From Vannielia sp. (GTDB lineage Bacteria; Pseudomonadota; Alphaproteobacteria; Rhodobacterales; Rhodobacteraceae), in NCBI RefSeq assembly GCF_029212645.1, contig NZ_JARGND010000024.1, positions 1 through 44,166 of the forward strand: a DNA stretch of 44,166 nt, in the 5' to 3' direction. Shown piece by piece: positions 1 to 7,598 of this stretch (positions are counted from its first letter, which is position 1; each line of letters begins with the position of its first letter). A model generated the notes under the pieces. That model ran no database searches. It was not told where the DNA came from and saw nothing but the letters and a program-made list of their open reading frames with translations. Both the position numbers and the translations under genes were made by a program.

Positions 1-1
1 T

Positions 2-28
2 GCTCAAACGTGGGAACCGGTTTTGAGC
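2..28. repeat. Dispersed palindromic repeat, copy 1
   Basis: Inverted arms GCTCAAA (2-8) and TTTGAGC (22-28) flank a core GTGGGAACCGG (10-20). The core plus TTTT (10-24) recurs in reverse complement at 40081-40095. The stem sequence differs between the two copies while pairing is kept. This is seen directly; from memory, similar core-bearing palindromes are frequent in alphaproteobacterial genomes. Confidence 0.6.
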
Positions 29-56
29 TTCTCGAACATGCGAAATCAATAAGTTG

Positions 57-94
57 GAGCGTGTCGCGTGAATTCGAATGAACGCGACACGCTC
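57..94. repeat. Perfect 13-bp inverted repeat (hairpin)
   Basis: Arms GAGCGTGTCGCGT (57-69) and ACGCGACACGCTC (82-94) are perfectly complementary around a 12-base AT-rich loop. No T-tract follows on either strand, so an intergenic palindromic repeat is more likely than an intrinsic terminator. It lies 29 bases after the first palindrome and about 125 bases before the MscS gene. Confidence 0.6.
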
Positions 95-219
95 TAGGCG
101 CGGTTCTCAGGCAAGCCCACCGGGGGGGCGGGCAGCGGCCTGCGCCCGGCGTGAAGGGGGTTTTCCCCGCGCCGCGCCGCGCATAGCATGGGGCAATTGC
201 AGCCTATGGATTTTGCCCG

Positions 220-1617
220 ATGCCCTTTGCCTTCCGCGCCCTTTTGCTTTGCCTCACTCTCATCATCGCCCTGCCCGCCCCGGCCCCGGCGCAAGACGGC
301 ACCGCCCAGCCCACCGGCACCATCGGGGTGGACGAGAGCAACGAGCAGGACGCTGCCATTGCCAGCCGCATCCGCGCGATCCTCGCCGAGCTGGAGGGGT
401 TTGAGGATGTGACGGTGATCGTCAACTCCGGCATCGTCACCCTGCGGGGCACCACGCTGGACGCCACCAAGGCCAGGCAACTCAATGATCTGGTGGCCCG
501 CGTTCAGGGCGTGGTGGCGATTGAAAACAACGTCACCGCAAGCACCAATGTCGCCGAGCGGCTGAACCCTGCGGTAAAGCGCTTTCAGGAGCGGATCAGC
601 CAGATGGTCGCCTGGGCGCCGCTGCTGCTGATCGCCGCTGCGGCCTTCGTGGCGGTGGCCTTCCTTGGGGTGATGCTGGCGCGCCTGAAGCAGCCGTGGG
701 AGCGGCTCGCGCCCAACGCCTTTATCGCTGACATTTACCGCATGCTGATCCGGCTGGCGTTTGTGGTGGCGGGGATCGTGGCGGCGCTGGATATCCTCAA
801 CGCGACCGCGCTGCTGGGCACCATTCTGGGCGCGGCGGGGATCATTGGCCTAGCGATTGGTTTTGCCGTGAAGGACACGGTTGAAAACTTCATCGCCTCG
901 ATCATGCTGTCGATCCGCCAACCGTTTCGGCCCAATGATGCGATCGAGATCAACGGTGACGAGGGCAAGGTGATCCGCCTGACCAGCCGCGCCACGATCA
1001 TGCTCAGCTGGGACGGCAACCACATTCGCATCCCCAACGCGACGGTGTTCAAGAGCCGGATCGTGAATTACTCGCGCAACCGCGAGCGGCGCTTTCAGTT
1101 CGAGATCGGATTTGAGGGTGAGGTGGATATGGAGAAGGTGCGCAAGCTGGCCGAACGCACGGTGCACGGCCTGCCCTTCACGCTCGCCACCCCCGCTGCG
1201 AGCGTGTGGATCGACCGGATCAGCGACGCTGGCATCATCCTCAACGTCACCGGCTGGGTAGACCAGACCGCCACCTCGCTGGTGCTGGCCAAGGGCGAGG
1301 CGCTGCGGCAGGTGAAGGGGGCGCTTGAGGGCGAAGGGCTGAGCGTGCCCGACACCACCTACCGCCTGCGGCTTGACCCGCCAGTTGGCCCCCTGCCCGC
1401 CCCTGCTCCGGCCCTTATGGTGGCAGAAGAGAGCGCCAAAGCAGAGCCACCGGAAGCCCCGGCGCCCAAGGCCGCAACCCCGCCGCAATCGCCGGTGGAG
1501 CAGGATGCCGACGTGGGCGCGACCAAGGAAAAAGAGCTGGAAGCGATGGTCGCCGCCGAACGCGCCGAGGGTGGCCACGAGGACGACCTCCTCGACGAAA
1601 CGGTAGCGGTGGAATAA
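220..1617 (+). CDS. BON-domain MscS-family mechanosensitive channel
   Basis: This is a predicted inner-membrane small-conductance mechanosensitive channel that would release solutes on hypo-osmotic shock. The 465-residue product has a signal peptide (about 1-25, ending APAQ) and a periplasmic BON domain (about 42-108, with the G-IVTLRG strand motif). Membrane segments lie at about 130-155, 172-193 and 197-230; the last is the glycine/alanine-rich pore helix, with IGFAVKDTVENFIAS. A cytoplasmic MscS beta and alpha/beta domain follows to about 390 (RPND-IEI, RIPN motifs), then an acidic, Pro/Ala-rich tail of about 70 residues. The ATG at 220 is chosen because the signal peptide starts there; the ribosome site is weak. 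BON domains bind lipid or peptidoglycan surfaces in other proteins, so envelope sensing is an inference. No operon partner is apparent. Confidence 0.9.
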   Translation: MPFAFRALLLCLTLIIALPAPAPAQDGTAQPTGTIGVDESNEQDAAIASRIRAILAELEGFEDVTVIVNSGIVTLRGTTLDATKARQLNDLVARVQGVVAIENNVTASTNVAERLNPAVKRFQERISQMVAWAPLLLIAAAAFVAVAFLGVMLARLKQPWERLAPNAFIADIYRMLIRLAFVVAGIVAALDILNATALLGTILGAAGIIGLAIGFAVKDTVENFIASIMLSIRQPFRPNDAIEINGDEGKVIRLTSRATIMLSWDGNHIRIPNATVFKSRIVNYSRNRERRFQFEIGFEGEVDMEKVRKLAERTVHGLPFTLATPAASVWIDRISDAGIILNVTGWVDQTATSLVLAKGEALRQVKGALEGEGLSVPDTTYRLRLDPPVGPLPAPAPALMVAEESAKAEPPEAPAPKAATPPQSPVEQDADVGATKEKELEAMVAAERAEGGHEDDLLDETVAVE

Positions 1618-1651
1618 AGCCGCGAATTCTCACCATGGGGGGCTTGCCAGC

Positions 1652-1669
1652 GCCGCCGGGCGGCTTTAT
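1652..1669 (+). terminator. Possible weak terminator after MscS gene
   Basis: A short GC stem GCCGC (1652-1656) / GCGGC (1660-1664) with a three-base loop is followed by TTTAT. It sits between the MscS stop codon and the tRNA gene. The stem is only 5 bp, so confidence is low. Confidence 0.25.
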
Positions 1670-1684
1670 GAAGCCTCTCGCCGT

Positions 1685-1759
1685 TGGGGTGTAGCCAAGT
1701 GGTAAGGCAGCAGTTTTTGGTACTGTGTATCGTAGGTTCGAATCCTACCACCCCAGCCA
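1685..1759 (+). tRNA. tRNA-Gln (anticodon TTG)
   Basis: The acceptor arm TGGGGTG (1685-1691) pairs with CACCCCA (1749-1755), followed by discriminator G and an encoded CCA (1757-1759). The D-arm TAGCCAAGTGGTAAGGCA and T-arm GTAGGTTCGAATCCTAC are intact. The anticodon stem GCAGT/ACTGT closes a seven-base loop TTTTGGT, giving anticodon TTG and glutamine. It stands alone between the MscS gene and the convergent kinase gene. No repeated 3' end was seen nearby that would indicate an integration site. Confidence 0.96.
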
Positions 1760-1873
1760 ACTATTCTCTCAAAACCTGAGATCCCAGACGGGCGGCTGAA
1801 GGGCCGCGTGATCCGTACGAATGGGTTTTTGTGTCTTGTTTTTGGATCACGTCATTCATCATGGGATCGACCT

Positions 1874-4258
1874 TCACACCTGGTCCGAATCCCTGCGATC
1901 ACCTTGTTTTGGCCAGTCAGCTTCAAGCGCCTGCAACACCAATTCGCCCTCACTGTGCAGGTCTTCGAGCGTTTTCGACGCCTTTTCCATATCGTTGTTT
2001 TTACACTGGATTTTCAATGCCTTGGCGAGATCAACCAATCTTCGCGCCCCTATGAAACCCGAGGCGCCAATCAACTGATGCGCCAGTTCGCGGATGCCAT
2101 TTATATCGCCCTTTTGCTCGCAGGCGCGCATGCCCGCCAACAGGTTGGGCAAGGTGCTTTGAAAACTGTGAACAACTTTCTGGCATCGGGAAAATCCAAG
2201 ATCCGACAGCAGCTGATTGAGGTCCTGGCGACGAATACCCTGGGGTGCGTTGCTGTGCTCTGAGGCGCTATTTGACTCTTCCTCGCGCCGGACGCCGGAC
2301 AGGGCGTTGGCGAGTTCGTATCGTGAGAAAGGCTTTTCAAGAAACAGGTCGATGCCCAGTTGCTGAATTTGCTCGTGGCTGTTTGCCGGGATGGCGGCGG
2401 TCATGACCACGATCGGGATTGAGCGCCCGGACTTGCGTTCGGCAACGCGCAGGGCGTCGACAACATCCAGCCCGGTGTTCTGGCCCAGCCTGTAATCGGT
2501 GATCACGATATCGAAATCGGGATTGGCCAAGGCGGTTTCCGCTTCGGGATAGGAGCGCGCCAGCGTCACATGGTTGCCGAGTTCTTCCAGGTAGGCTTCG
2601 ACCACGGTGGCATTGACCGGGTCATCCTCGATCACCAGAACCCGGCAATCAGAGGCCCCTCGCGTTTGCGGCTTTTGGTCTTTGGCCACCTCGACGGCGA
2701 TCGAAAACCCAAAAATGCTGCCGCCCGCCGGGTTGGGGCGATAGGCGATTTCACCGCCGAGGAACTCTACGAGGTGTTTGCAAATCGCAAGCCCCAGCCC
2801 GCTTCCACCGGAGGCGGACGGGCTGTTTTGGCCGGCTTGGGAAAAGGGTTCAAAAAGCGTGTCGACGGCGTTTTCCGGCACTCCGGGGCCGGTGTCCACG
2901 ACTTCGAAACGCAGTTGATGCCGACCGTCCTCCAGAACGCATTCAGAAGTCACAACAAGGGTGACAGGCCCCTCACCGGCGTATTTCAGGGCGTTGGACA
3001 GCAGGTTCAAAAGCACGTGGCGCAACTTGTGGCCATCGCCGTGAAGGTGCATTGGCACGTCTGCGGCGATGTCGCGCATCAGTCTGGGTTGTTGGGTGCC
3101 CTCGACAAGCTCCAGAACCTGATAAAGGGCATCACAGATGGTGCCCAGATGAAAATCCTGCTTCACAAGTTGCAACGCGTCCGCTTGCGCTTTTGACAGC
3201 CCCAATACGTTTTCGATCACGGCAGAGAGCATCTCTCCAGACGCCTGGATGCTGCGCAACTGCGGGACTTTGCTAGCCGGAAGCTCGGCGTCTTCCATCA
3301 AACGGGTGAGACCCAGGATGCCATTGAGCGGGGTGCGGATTTCATGGGTGATCGTGTTCAGAAACACCGATTTTGCATGATCCGCCGCCTCAGCCGCTTT
3401 GATCGCATTCAGGTAATCGGTGATATCTTGAAGAATGATCACGCTTCCGGAGAATTTTTCACTGATATCAAGCATTTGTTGGACCGATACATCAAACAGC
3501 CGCTCGCCGTGCGGGGTGTATAATGAGACGGGATCAGAAGACGCCTCGCTGGACGAGAGCAATTTGCGCACGATGACGTGCAAGAGCGGGTTACTCAAAT
3601 CGCCGTAATAGCCCGCGCCAGGGTCGTCCTCACCCAACAGCAACCTGTGCGCCGCGGCATTTACGTGGGTCGGACTGTTCTCTAAATCCAGCAGGATCGC
3701 CGGTTCTGCTATGCTTTCAAATACAGTGAGGTACTTGTTTTTTTCATTGGTCAGTTCGCGATTGCGCGTTTGCAATTCGACCAGTTGATCGGTGGCGCTT
3801 GTGGTTCCCCAGGCAGCCAGCAGGCCCACCTCGATACTGTCAAAAAGCTCCAGGATCAGGTCTCGCAATGGCTCACGTTCATCGCCGTCAGGTTCCTTTT
3901 CGCGGATCAGGTCAAGAAACGCATCGCGGTGGATTTTCAGCGCGCCGACGAAGTCGAGCACATCAACCCCCTGCGCACGATGCTGCAACGCCTGAGCCAC
4001 ACCAAACTTTGTGGCGTCCTTTATCGCCGCCGTATGTGAAAAGTTGGGGAGTCGGGCCGCGTCGCTGAACTGGATCAGCGGTGCGCTCAGCCCCCGGATC
4101 GAGTTGCGCCAGGCCTCTCTCAAGGTGGAGGAGTTTTTTGTGTAGGATTTTTGCTGCGCGTAAAGCAATACGCGGTCAATCAACCAATCCTCGTGTGTTT
4201 TTATCAGCGTTTTCAGGTTCAACATGGTCCGGTCTTGTGTTGGGGCGTCATTTCGCAC
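1874..4258 (-). CDS. Soluble hybrid histidine kinase (PAS-HisKA-HATPase-REC-Hpt), TorS/DorS-like role
   Basis: This is a 794-residue tripartite phosphorelay kinase, probably the partner of DorR. An all-alpha N-terminal region (about 15-150) looks like the RsbRD-N-type bundle found on soluble sensors; this assignment is tentative. A PAS-like domain follows (about 176-285), then HisKA with phospho-acceptor His305 (THEIRTPLNG), HATPase (N-box about 418-425; G boxes DTGPGV and GGSGLGL), a receiver domain (acid pair 545-546, acceptor Asp588, Lys642) and an Hpt domain with His727 (AHQLIGASGFIGA). The Lys that usually follows H-x-L in Hpt domains is Ile here. No transmembrane segment is visible, unlike E. 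coli TorS or Rhodobacter DorS, so any signal must be cytoplasmic. It starts 30 bases after the monoheme cytochrome gene and is probably co-transcribed. The ATG at 4258 is preferred over 4225, which has no ribosome site. Confidence 0.88.
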   Translation of the reverse strand: MRNDAPTQDRTMLNLKTLIKTHEDWLIDRVLLYAQQKSYTKNSSTLREAWRNSIRGLSAPLIQFSDAARLPNFSHTAAIKDATKFGVAQALQHRAQGVDVLDFVGALKIHRDAFLDLIREKEPDGDEREPLRDLILELFDSIEVGLLAAWGTTSATDQLVELQTRNRELTNEKNKYLTVFESIAEPAILLDLENSPTHVNAAAHRLLLGEDDPGAGYYGDLSNPLLHVIVRKLLSSSEASSDPVSLYTPHGERLFDVSVQQMLDISEKFSGSVIILQDITDYLNAIKAAEAADHAKSVFLNTITHEIRTPLNGILGLTRLMEDAELPASKVPQLRSIQASGEMLSAVIENVLGLSKAQADALQLVKQDFHLGTICDALYQVLELVEGTQQPRLMRDIAADVPMHLHGDGHKLRHVLLNLLSNALKYAGEGPVTLVVTSECVLEDGRHQLRFEVVDTGPGVPENAVDTLFEPFSQAGQNSPSASGGSGLGLAICKHLVEFLGGEIAYRPNPAGGSIFGFSIAVEVAKDQKPQTRGASDCRVLVIEDDPVNATVVEAYLEELGNHVTLARSYPEAETALANPDFDIVITDYRLGQNTGLDVVDALRVAERKSGRSIPIVVMTAAIPANSHEQIQQLGIDLFLEKPFSRYELANALSGVRREEESNSASEHSNAPQGIRRQDLNQLLSDLGFSRCQKVVHSFQSTLPNLLAGMRACEQKGDINGIRELAHQLIGASGFIGARRLVDLAKALKIQCKNNDMEKASKTLEDLHSEGELVLQALEADWPKQGDRRDSDQV

Positions 4259-4288
4259 GTCGCCTTTGTGCGTTTGGCCCGATCAAGA

Positions 4289-4924
4289 TCACTGCACAGC
4301 GGCGCGGGCAAGCCTATCCGCGTCCTTGGCATGATATTGCAAATAGGCCCGGATCAGGAACTGATCGTCTTTCGGCAATCCGGTTCGCGGCCCCATGACC
4401 TTGAGATGGCTGGTCCATTGGTTCGCCGTGTAGTGGTGCGGGATGCGCCTTTGATGACAGGCGGTGCAACGCTGGGCGAAAAGCGGCTCTGCCCGTGCCC
4501 AGATGTCTCGCAGGCTGGGTTTCAGATCAGGGGTTTTGATCCATCCCTGAAGCTCGGTCTTCGTCCAGAGCTGCGCGGTGTCGGGGTCTGCGATCTGCTC
4601 GGAAAACACCAGCATCTCAACTGCGGAACTGGACAGGACCGCGTGCAGCACGCGAATGCCGGGAGCGGCGTAGATGGCGCGCTCTGCGCCTGCTTGTGTC
4701 CATCCTTGCATGGAAACCCGAAGCCAGTCGCCCTCGCGAGAGAGAGGGCGCAAAGGGGCCGTGACCAGCAATTTGCCTATCGGGGGCATGCTGTGATCAG
4801 GCGCGGCGCTGAGAGCGACGGTTCCGTCCAGATAGCTCACAGCCGGTGGGTTTTGGGCGTGCGTCGGGGTGCTGAGGAAAAGCGCGAGTGTCACCGTCAT
4901 TGCAAGGTGGCTCAGATATCGCAT
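4289..4924 (-). CDS. Stand-alone monoheme c-type cytochrome homologous to the DorC/TorC C-terminal domain
   Basis: The 211-residue product has a signal peptide (about 1-23, ending THAQ) and a single c-type heme site, CTACH (153-157). Residues about 58-201 align without large gaps to DorC residues 241-384 encoded in this same cluster. Shared landmarks include GW-Q, SAV, ADPDT/TDPDT, W-K, the heme motif, ANQW/SNQW and YLQYHAKD/YLQLHAKD. DorC's four NapC-type hemes and membrane anchor are absent, so this is a soluble periplasmic version of the terminal DorC module. It lies between dorA (61-base gap with a strong hairpin) and the kinase gene (30-base gap). It might be an electron shuttle to DorA or a redox or heme-maturation reporter; apo-TorC C-terminal domain is known to act on TorS in E. 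coli. The role here is inference. Confidence 0.85.
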   Translation of the reverse strand: MRYLSHLAMTVTLALFLSTPTHAQNPPAVSYLDGTVALSAAPDHSMPPIGKLLVTAPLRPLSREGDWLRVSMQGWTQAGAERAIYAAPGIRVLHAVLSSSAVEMLVFSEQIADPDTAQLWTKTELQGWIKTPDLKPSLRDIWARAEPLFAQRCTACHQRRIPHHYTANQWTSHLKVMGPRTGLPKDDQFLIRAYLQYHAKDADRLARAAVQ

Positions 4925-4943
4925 GCCCGCACCTCATTGAAAT

Positions 4944-4970
4944 CGGCGCGCGCGAACACCGCGCGCGCCG
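4944..4970. terminator. 11-bp GC hairpin between dorA and the monoheme cytochrome gene
   Basis: Arms CGGCGCGCGCG (4944-4954) and CGCGCGCGCCG (4960-4970) are perfectly complementary with loop AACAC. Read leftward with the operon, it starts 15 bases beyond the dorA stop and is followed by ATTTC rather than a real T-tract. It is therefore likely an intercistronic mRNA-stabilising or attenuating hairpin. On the plus strand it is followed by GGGTTTTTAG, which would terminate antisense transcription. Confidence 0.6.
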
Positions 4971-4985
4971 GGTTTTTAGAGTGGT

Positions 4986-7445
4986 TCAGCCCCCGGCAGG
5001 TGCCTCGAAGACATTCACGGCAGGAAGATCGCCGGTGAATTTTTCGACGTCGGCAAGGCCGGTATGGCCGCAGTTGGCCTGCGCCAGTTTCGAGGTGGAG
5101 ATGGGAACCGTCAGGCAGTTCACGTCGCCATAAGCATCGAGCGAGCCGGGCTCTCCAGCGTTGACCGGATCATACCAACCGCCTTCATACATGCGGATGA
5201 CACTTGGCCGAATGTCGTCAGACACAACCGCCCCGGCCAGCACCTGGCCACGATCGTTGAACACCCGGACAACGTCACCATCTGCAATGCCGCGCGCTTC
5301 GGCATCGGCCGTGTTGATCACACAAGGCTCGCGCCCGGCCACCGCGTATCCTTCACGGATTTTCGTTCCGCAAAGCTGCGAGTGCAGCCGATTATTGGGG
5401 TGGCCGCTGTCGATATGCAGCGGATAGGGCTCGTTGCCACCAAGCCGTTCAATGGGTTCCATCCACGTCGGGTGCGGGCCGCAATCGTCATAGCCCATCT
5501 TCTCGATATTGCGCGAGAAGATCTCGATCTTGCCGGTGGGCGTGCCCAGCGGTTCAAGCAGCGGATCGTCGCGGTAGTCGGCATAGCGCACAAACTGGCT
5601 GGCGCTTTCGGGAACCTCGAAGACAACGACGCCGGCATCCCAGAAGTCATCAAACTTGGGCACTTCTACGCCTTTGGCAGGCCCCTGTTTGGCGGCGTCT
5701 TCGTAAAAGCCCTTGATCCAGGCCATTTCGTCTTTGCCTTCGGTGAAGGCTTCGCCTGCGCCAAGCCGCGTGGCGATATCGGTGAAGATATCGAAATCGG
5801 TGCGGGATTCAAACACCGGGTCGACGATTTTCTTCATGCCGAGGATCGCCTTGAGCGAATAGTCCCCGATATGTTCGATATCGTTACGCTCATAGGATGT
5901 GGTGGCGGGCAGCACGATATCGGCGAAGCGTGCCGTTGCGGTCCACTGGAAGTCTTGCACGATCACGGTTTCCAGCTTTTGCCAGGCCTTGACCATGCGG
6001 TTGCGGTCCTGGTGGTGGGAAAACGGGTTGCCGCCGACCCAATAGACCATTTTGACTTCTGGATAGGTTGCGCGCGTGCCGTTGAAATCAAACTCGCCGC
6101 CGGGATTTTCCAGCATTTCGACAATCCGGCAAACCGGGATCGAGGCCGCGCCTGTTTCGGTTGCCCAAGCCATACCTTCAACAGCGGTTCCGCCATCCGA
6201 CAGGCCCGAAAGAATGACCGAATTTGCCGAAAGCGAACCGCCATTGCCATAGTGGTAGCTGAGACCAAAGCCGCCACCCGGCAGCCCGATCTGACCCAGC
6301 ATCGAGGCCAGCGTGACCAGCATCCAGTGCGATTGCTCGCCATGGTGTTGACGCTGGATAGCGTAGCCAGAGGTCAGCATCGTGCGGTTATCGGAGAAGA
6401 GCTTGGCCAGCTCCCTGATCTGGTCAGCCGGGACTTCGCAGATCTCTGCAGCCCATTCCGGCGTCTTCGGCGTACCGTCGCTTTCGCCGGTGAGATAGGG
6501 CAGGAATTTCTCGAACCCGGCGGTGTATTCATCGAGGAAATCCTGATCGTGCAGGTCTTCGGAATAAAGCGCATGGGCCACACCGAGCATCAATGCCACG
6601 TCGGTATGCGGGCGGACCGGAATCCACTCGGCGTCAAAGAACTTGGCGGTTTCGGTGCGGATCGGGTCGATCACGATCACCTTCTTGCCGGTTTTCTTGA
6701 ACTCCTCCAGGTGGGCGTAGGTTTCATGATCCGGGACGACATAACCGATCTGGTTGGTCTTGACCGGATCGGCGCCCCAGAAGACCAGAACGTCGGTGTT
6801 TTCCACCACGACAGGCCACGCGGTTTGCTGTTCGTAGACTTCCAGTGTGCCCAATACGTGCGGCATGATGATCTGGCTGGCACCGGCCGAATAATCGCCC
6901 GAGTCGTTCACGAACTTGCCGTCCAGGCCGACGTTCAGGGTACGACGCAGGAGGTTTTGACAGTTGTGCAGTTTGCCGGGGCTTTGCCAGCCATAAGAGC
7001 CGGCATAGAGGCCGCCCGGGCCATGCGTTTCGCTGACGCGTCTCAACTCATTGGTGACAAGCTCCAGGGCCGTATCCCAATCGACGCGCACAAACTCTTC
7101 GCTGCCGCGATTTTCAGGGCTGGCACCGGGGCCGTTTTCCAGGAAGGCTTTGCGCACCATCGGATATTTGATCCGCGATGGCGAATAGACACTGTCCATC
7201 ACCCCTTCGAGCATCGGGGTTGGACGCGGGTCCTGATCCCAAGGGGTAATCTTGGTCCAGACGCCATTTTCCACGGTCGCATTGAAAGCGCCCCAGTGGG
7301 ACCCGGACAGAATATCGCCCGCTTCGGCGGCCTGAGCCGCGCCTGCGCGCAACAAGGCCGGCGCAAAGGCGCTGAAAGCGCCCAATGCGGTGGCCCCTTT
7401 CAAGAGGCCGCGCCGGGTGACGGTTTTGGTCGTATGAATGGACAT
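4986..7445 (-). CDS. dorA: Periplasmic DMSO/TMAO reductase, molybdopterin catalytic subunit
   Basis: This is the terminal reductase of anaerobic S- or N-oxide respiration: a soluble periplasmic bis-MGD molybdoenzyme taking electrons from DorC. The 819-residue product carries a twin-arginine signal (TRRGLLKG) ending near AAQAAEA and lacks the N-terminal Fe-S cysteine motif, as expected for the DorA/TorA type. The Mo-ligand serine lies in GDYSAGAS (about residue 186). A SYGWQSPG motif upstream keeps the Tyr and Trp known as Tyr114/Trp116 in Rhodobacter DMSO reductase; from memory E. coli TorA lacks this Tyr, which favours DorA over a strict TMAO reductase. An ATG at 7457 is in frame, but GGAGG lies between it and the ATG pair at 7448/7445. 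The ATG at 7445 has the best spacing (5 bases). A 153-base leader with direct repeats separates it from dorD. Confidence 0.95.
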   Translation of the reverse strand: MSIHTTKTVTRRGLLKGATALGAFSAFAPALLRAGAAQAAEAGDILSGSHWGAFNATVENGVWTKITPWDQDPRPTPMLEGVMDSVYSPSRIKYPMVRKAFLENGPGASPENRGSEEFVRVDWDTALELVTNELRRVSETHGPGGLYAGSYGWQSPGKLHNCQNLLRRTLNVGLDGKFVNDSGDYSAGASQIIMPHVLGTLEVYEQQTAWPVVVENTDVLVFWGADPVKTNQIGYVVPDHETYAHLEEFKKTGKKVIVIDPIRTETAKFFDAEWIPVRPHTDVALMLGVAHALYSEDLHDQDFLDEYTAGFEKFLPYLTGESDGTPKTPEWAAEICEVPADQIRELAKLFSDNRTMLTSGYAIQRQHHGEQSHWMLVTLASMLGQIGLPGGGFGLSYHYGNGGSLSANSVILSGLSDGGTAVEGMAWATETGAASIPVCRIVEMLENPGGEFDFNGTRATYPEVKMVYWVGGNPFSHHQDRNRMVKAWQKLETVIVQDFQWTATARFADIVLPATTSYERNDIEHIGDYSLKAILGMKKIVDPVFESRTDFDIFTDIATRLGAGEAFTEGKDEMAWIKGFYEDAAKQGPAKGVEVPKFDDFWDAGVVVFEVPESASQFVRYADYRDDPLLEPLGTPTGKIEIFSRNIEKMGYDDCGPHPTWMEPIERLGGNEPYPLHIDSGHPNNRLHSQLCGTKIREGYAVAGREPCVINTADAEARGIADGDVVRVFNDRGQVLAGAVVSDDIRPSVIRMYEGGWYDPVNAGEPGSLDAYGDVNCLTVPISTSKLAQANCGHTGLADVEKFTGDLPAVNVFEAPAGG

Positions 7446-7558
7446 CATATCCTCCATTACTTCATGGAACGTTGCGAACCCGGCAAAGGTGCGAATTCGC
7501 TGCTATCGTGAGTGTTTCAAACCGATGTGAATGGGGTATGGGGAAAGATTTAACCGCG

Positions 7559-7589
7559 TGTAACGATGTGTAAACGAACGGTAAACGGA
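7559..7589 (-). promoter_or_regulatory. Candidate DorR operator upstream of dorA (three phased direct repeats)
   Basis: Three plus-strand repeats begin at 7559 (TGTAACGATG), 7569 (TGTAAACGAA) and 7580 (GGTAAACGGA), spaced 10 and 11 bases. They lie about 115-145 bases upstream of the chosen dorA start, between the dorD stop and dorA. The same 10/11 spacing of the same core occurs at 9474-9504. Phased direct repeats are the usual OmpR/TorR-type site. Assignment to DorR is inference. Confidence 0.6.
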
Positions 7590-7598
7590 CCCCAATCC

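Noticed and set aside
1757-1860. tRNA-Gln as an attachment site of a genomic island
   Set aside because: No duplicated tRNA 3' end and no integrase are visible nearby; the dor genes match their neighbours in base use by eye.
5064-7511. 815-residue open frame on the plus strand
   Set aside because: It lies entirely antisense to dorA, follows its codon pattern and has no recognisable domain; GC-rich genes often give long shadow frames.
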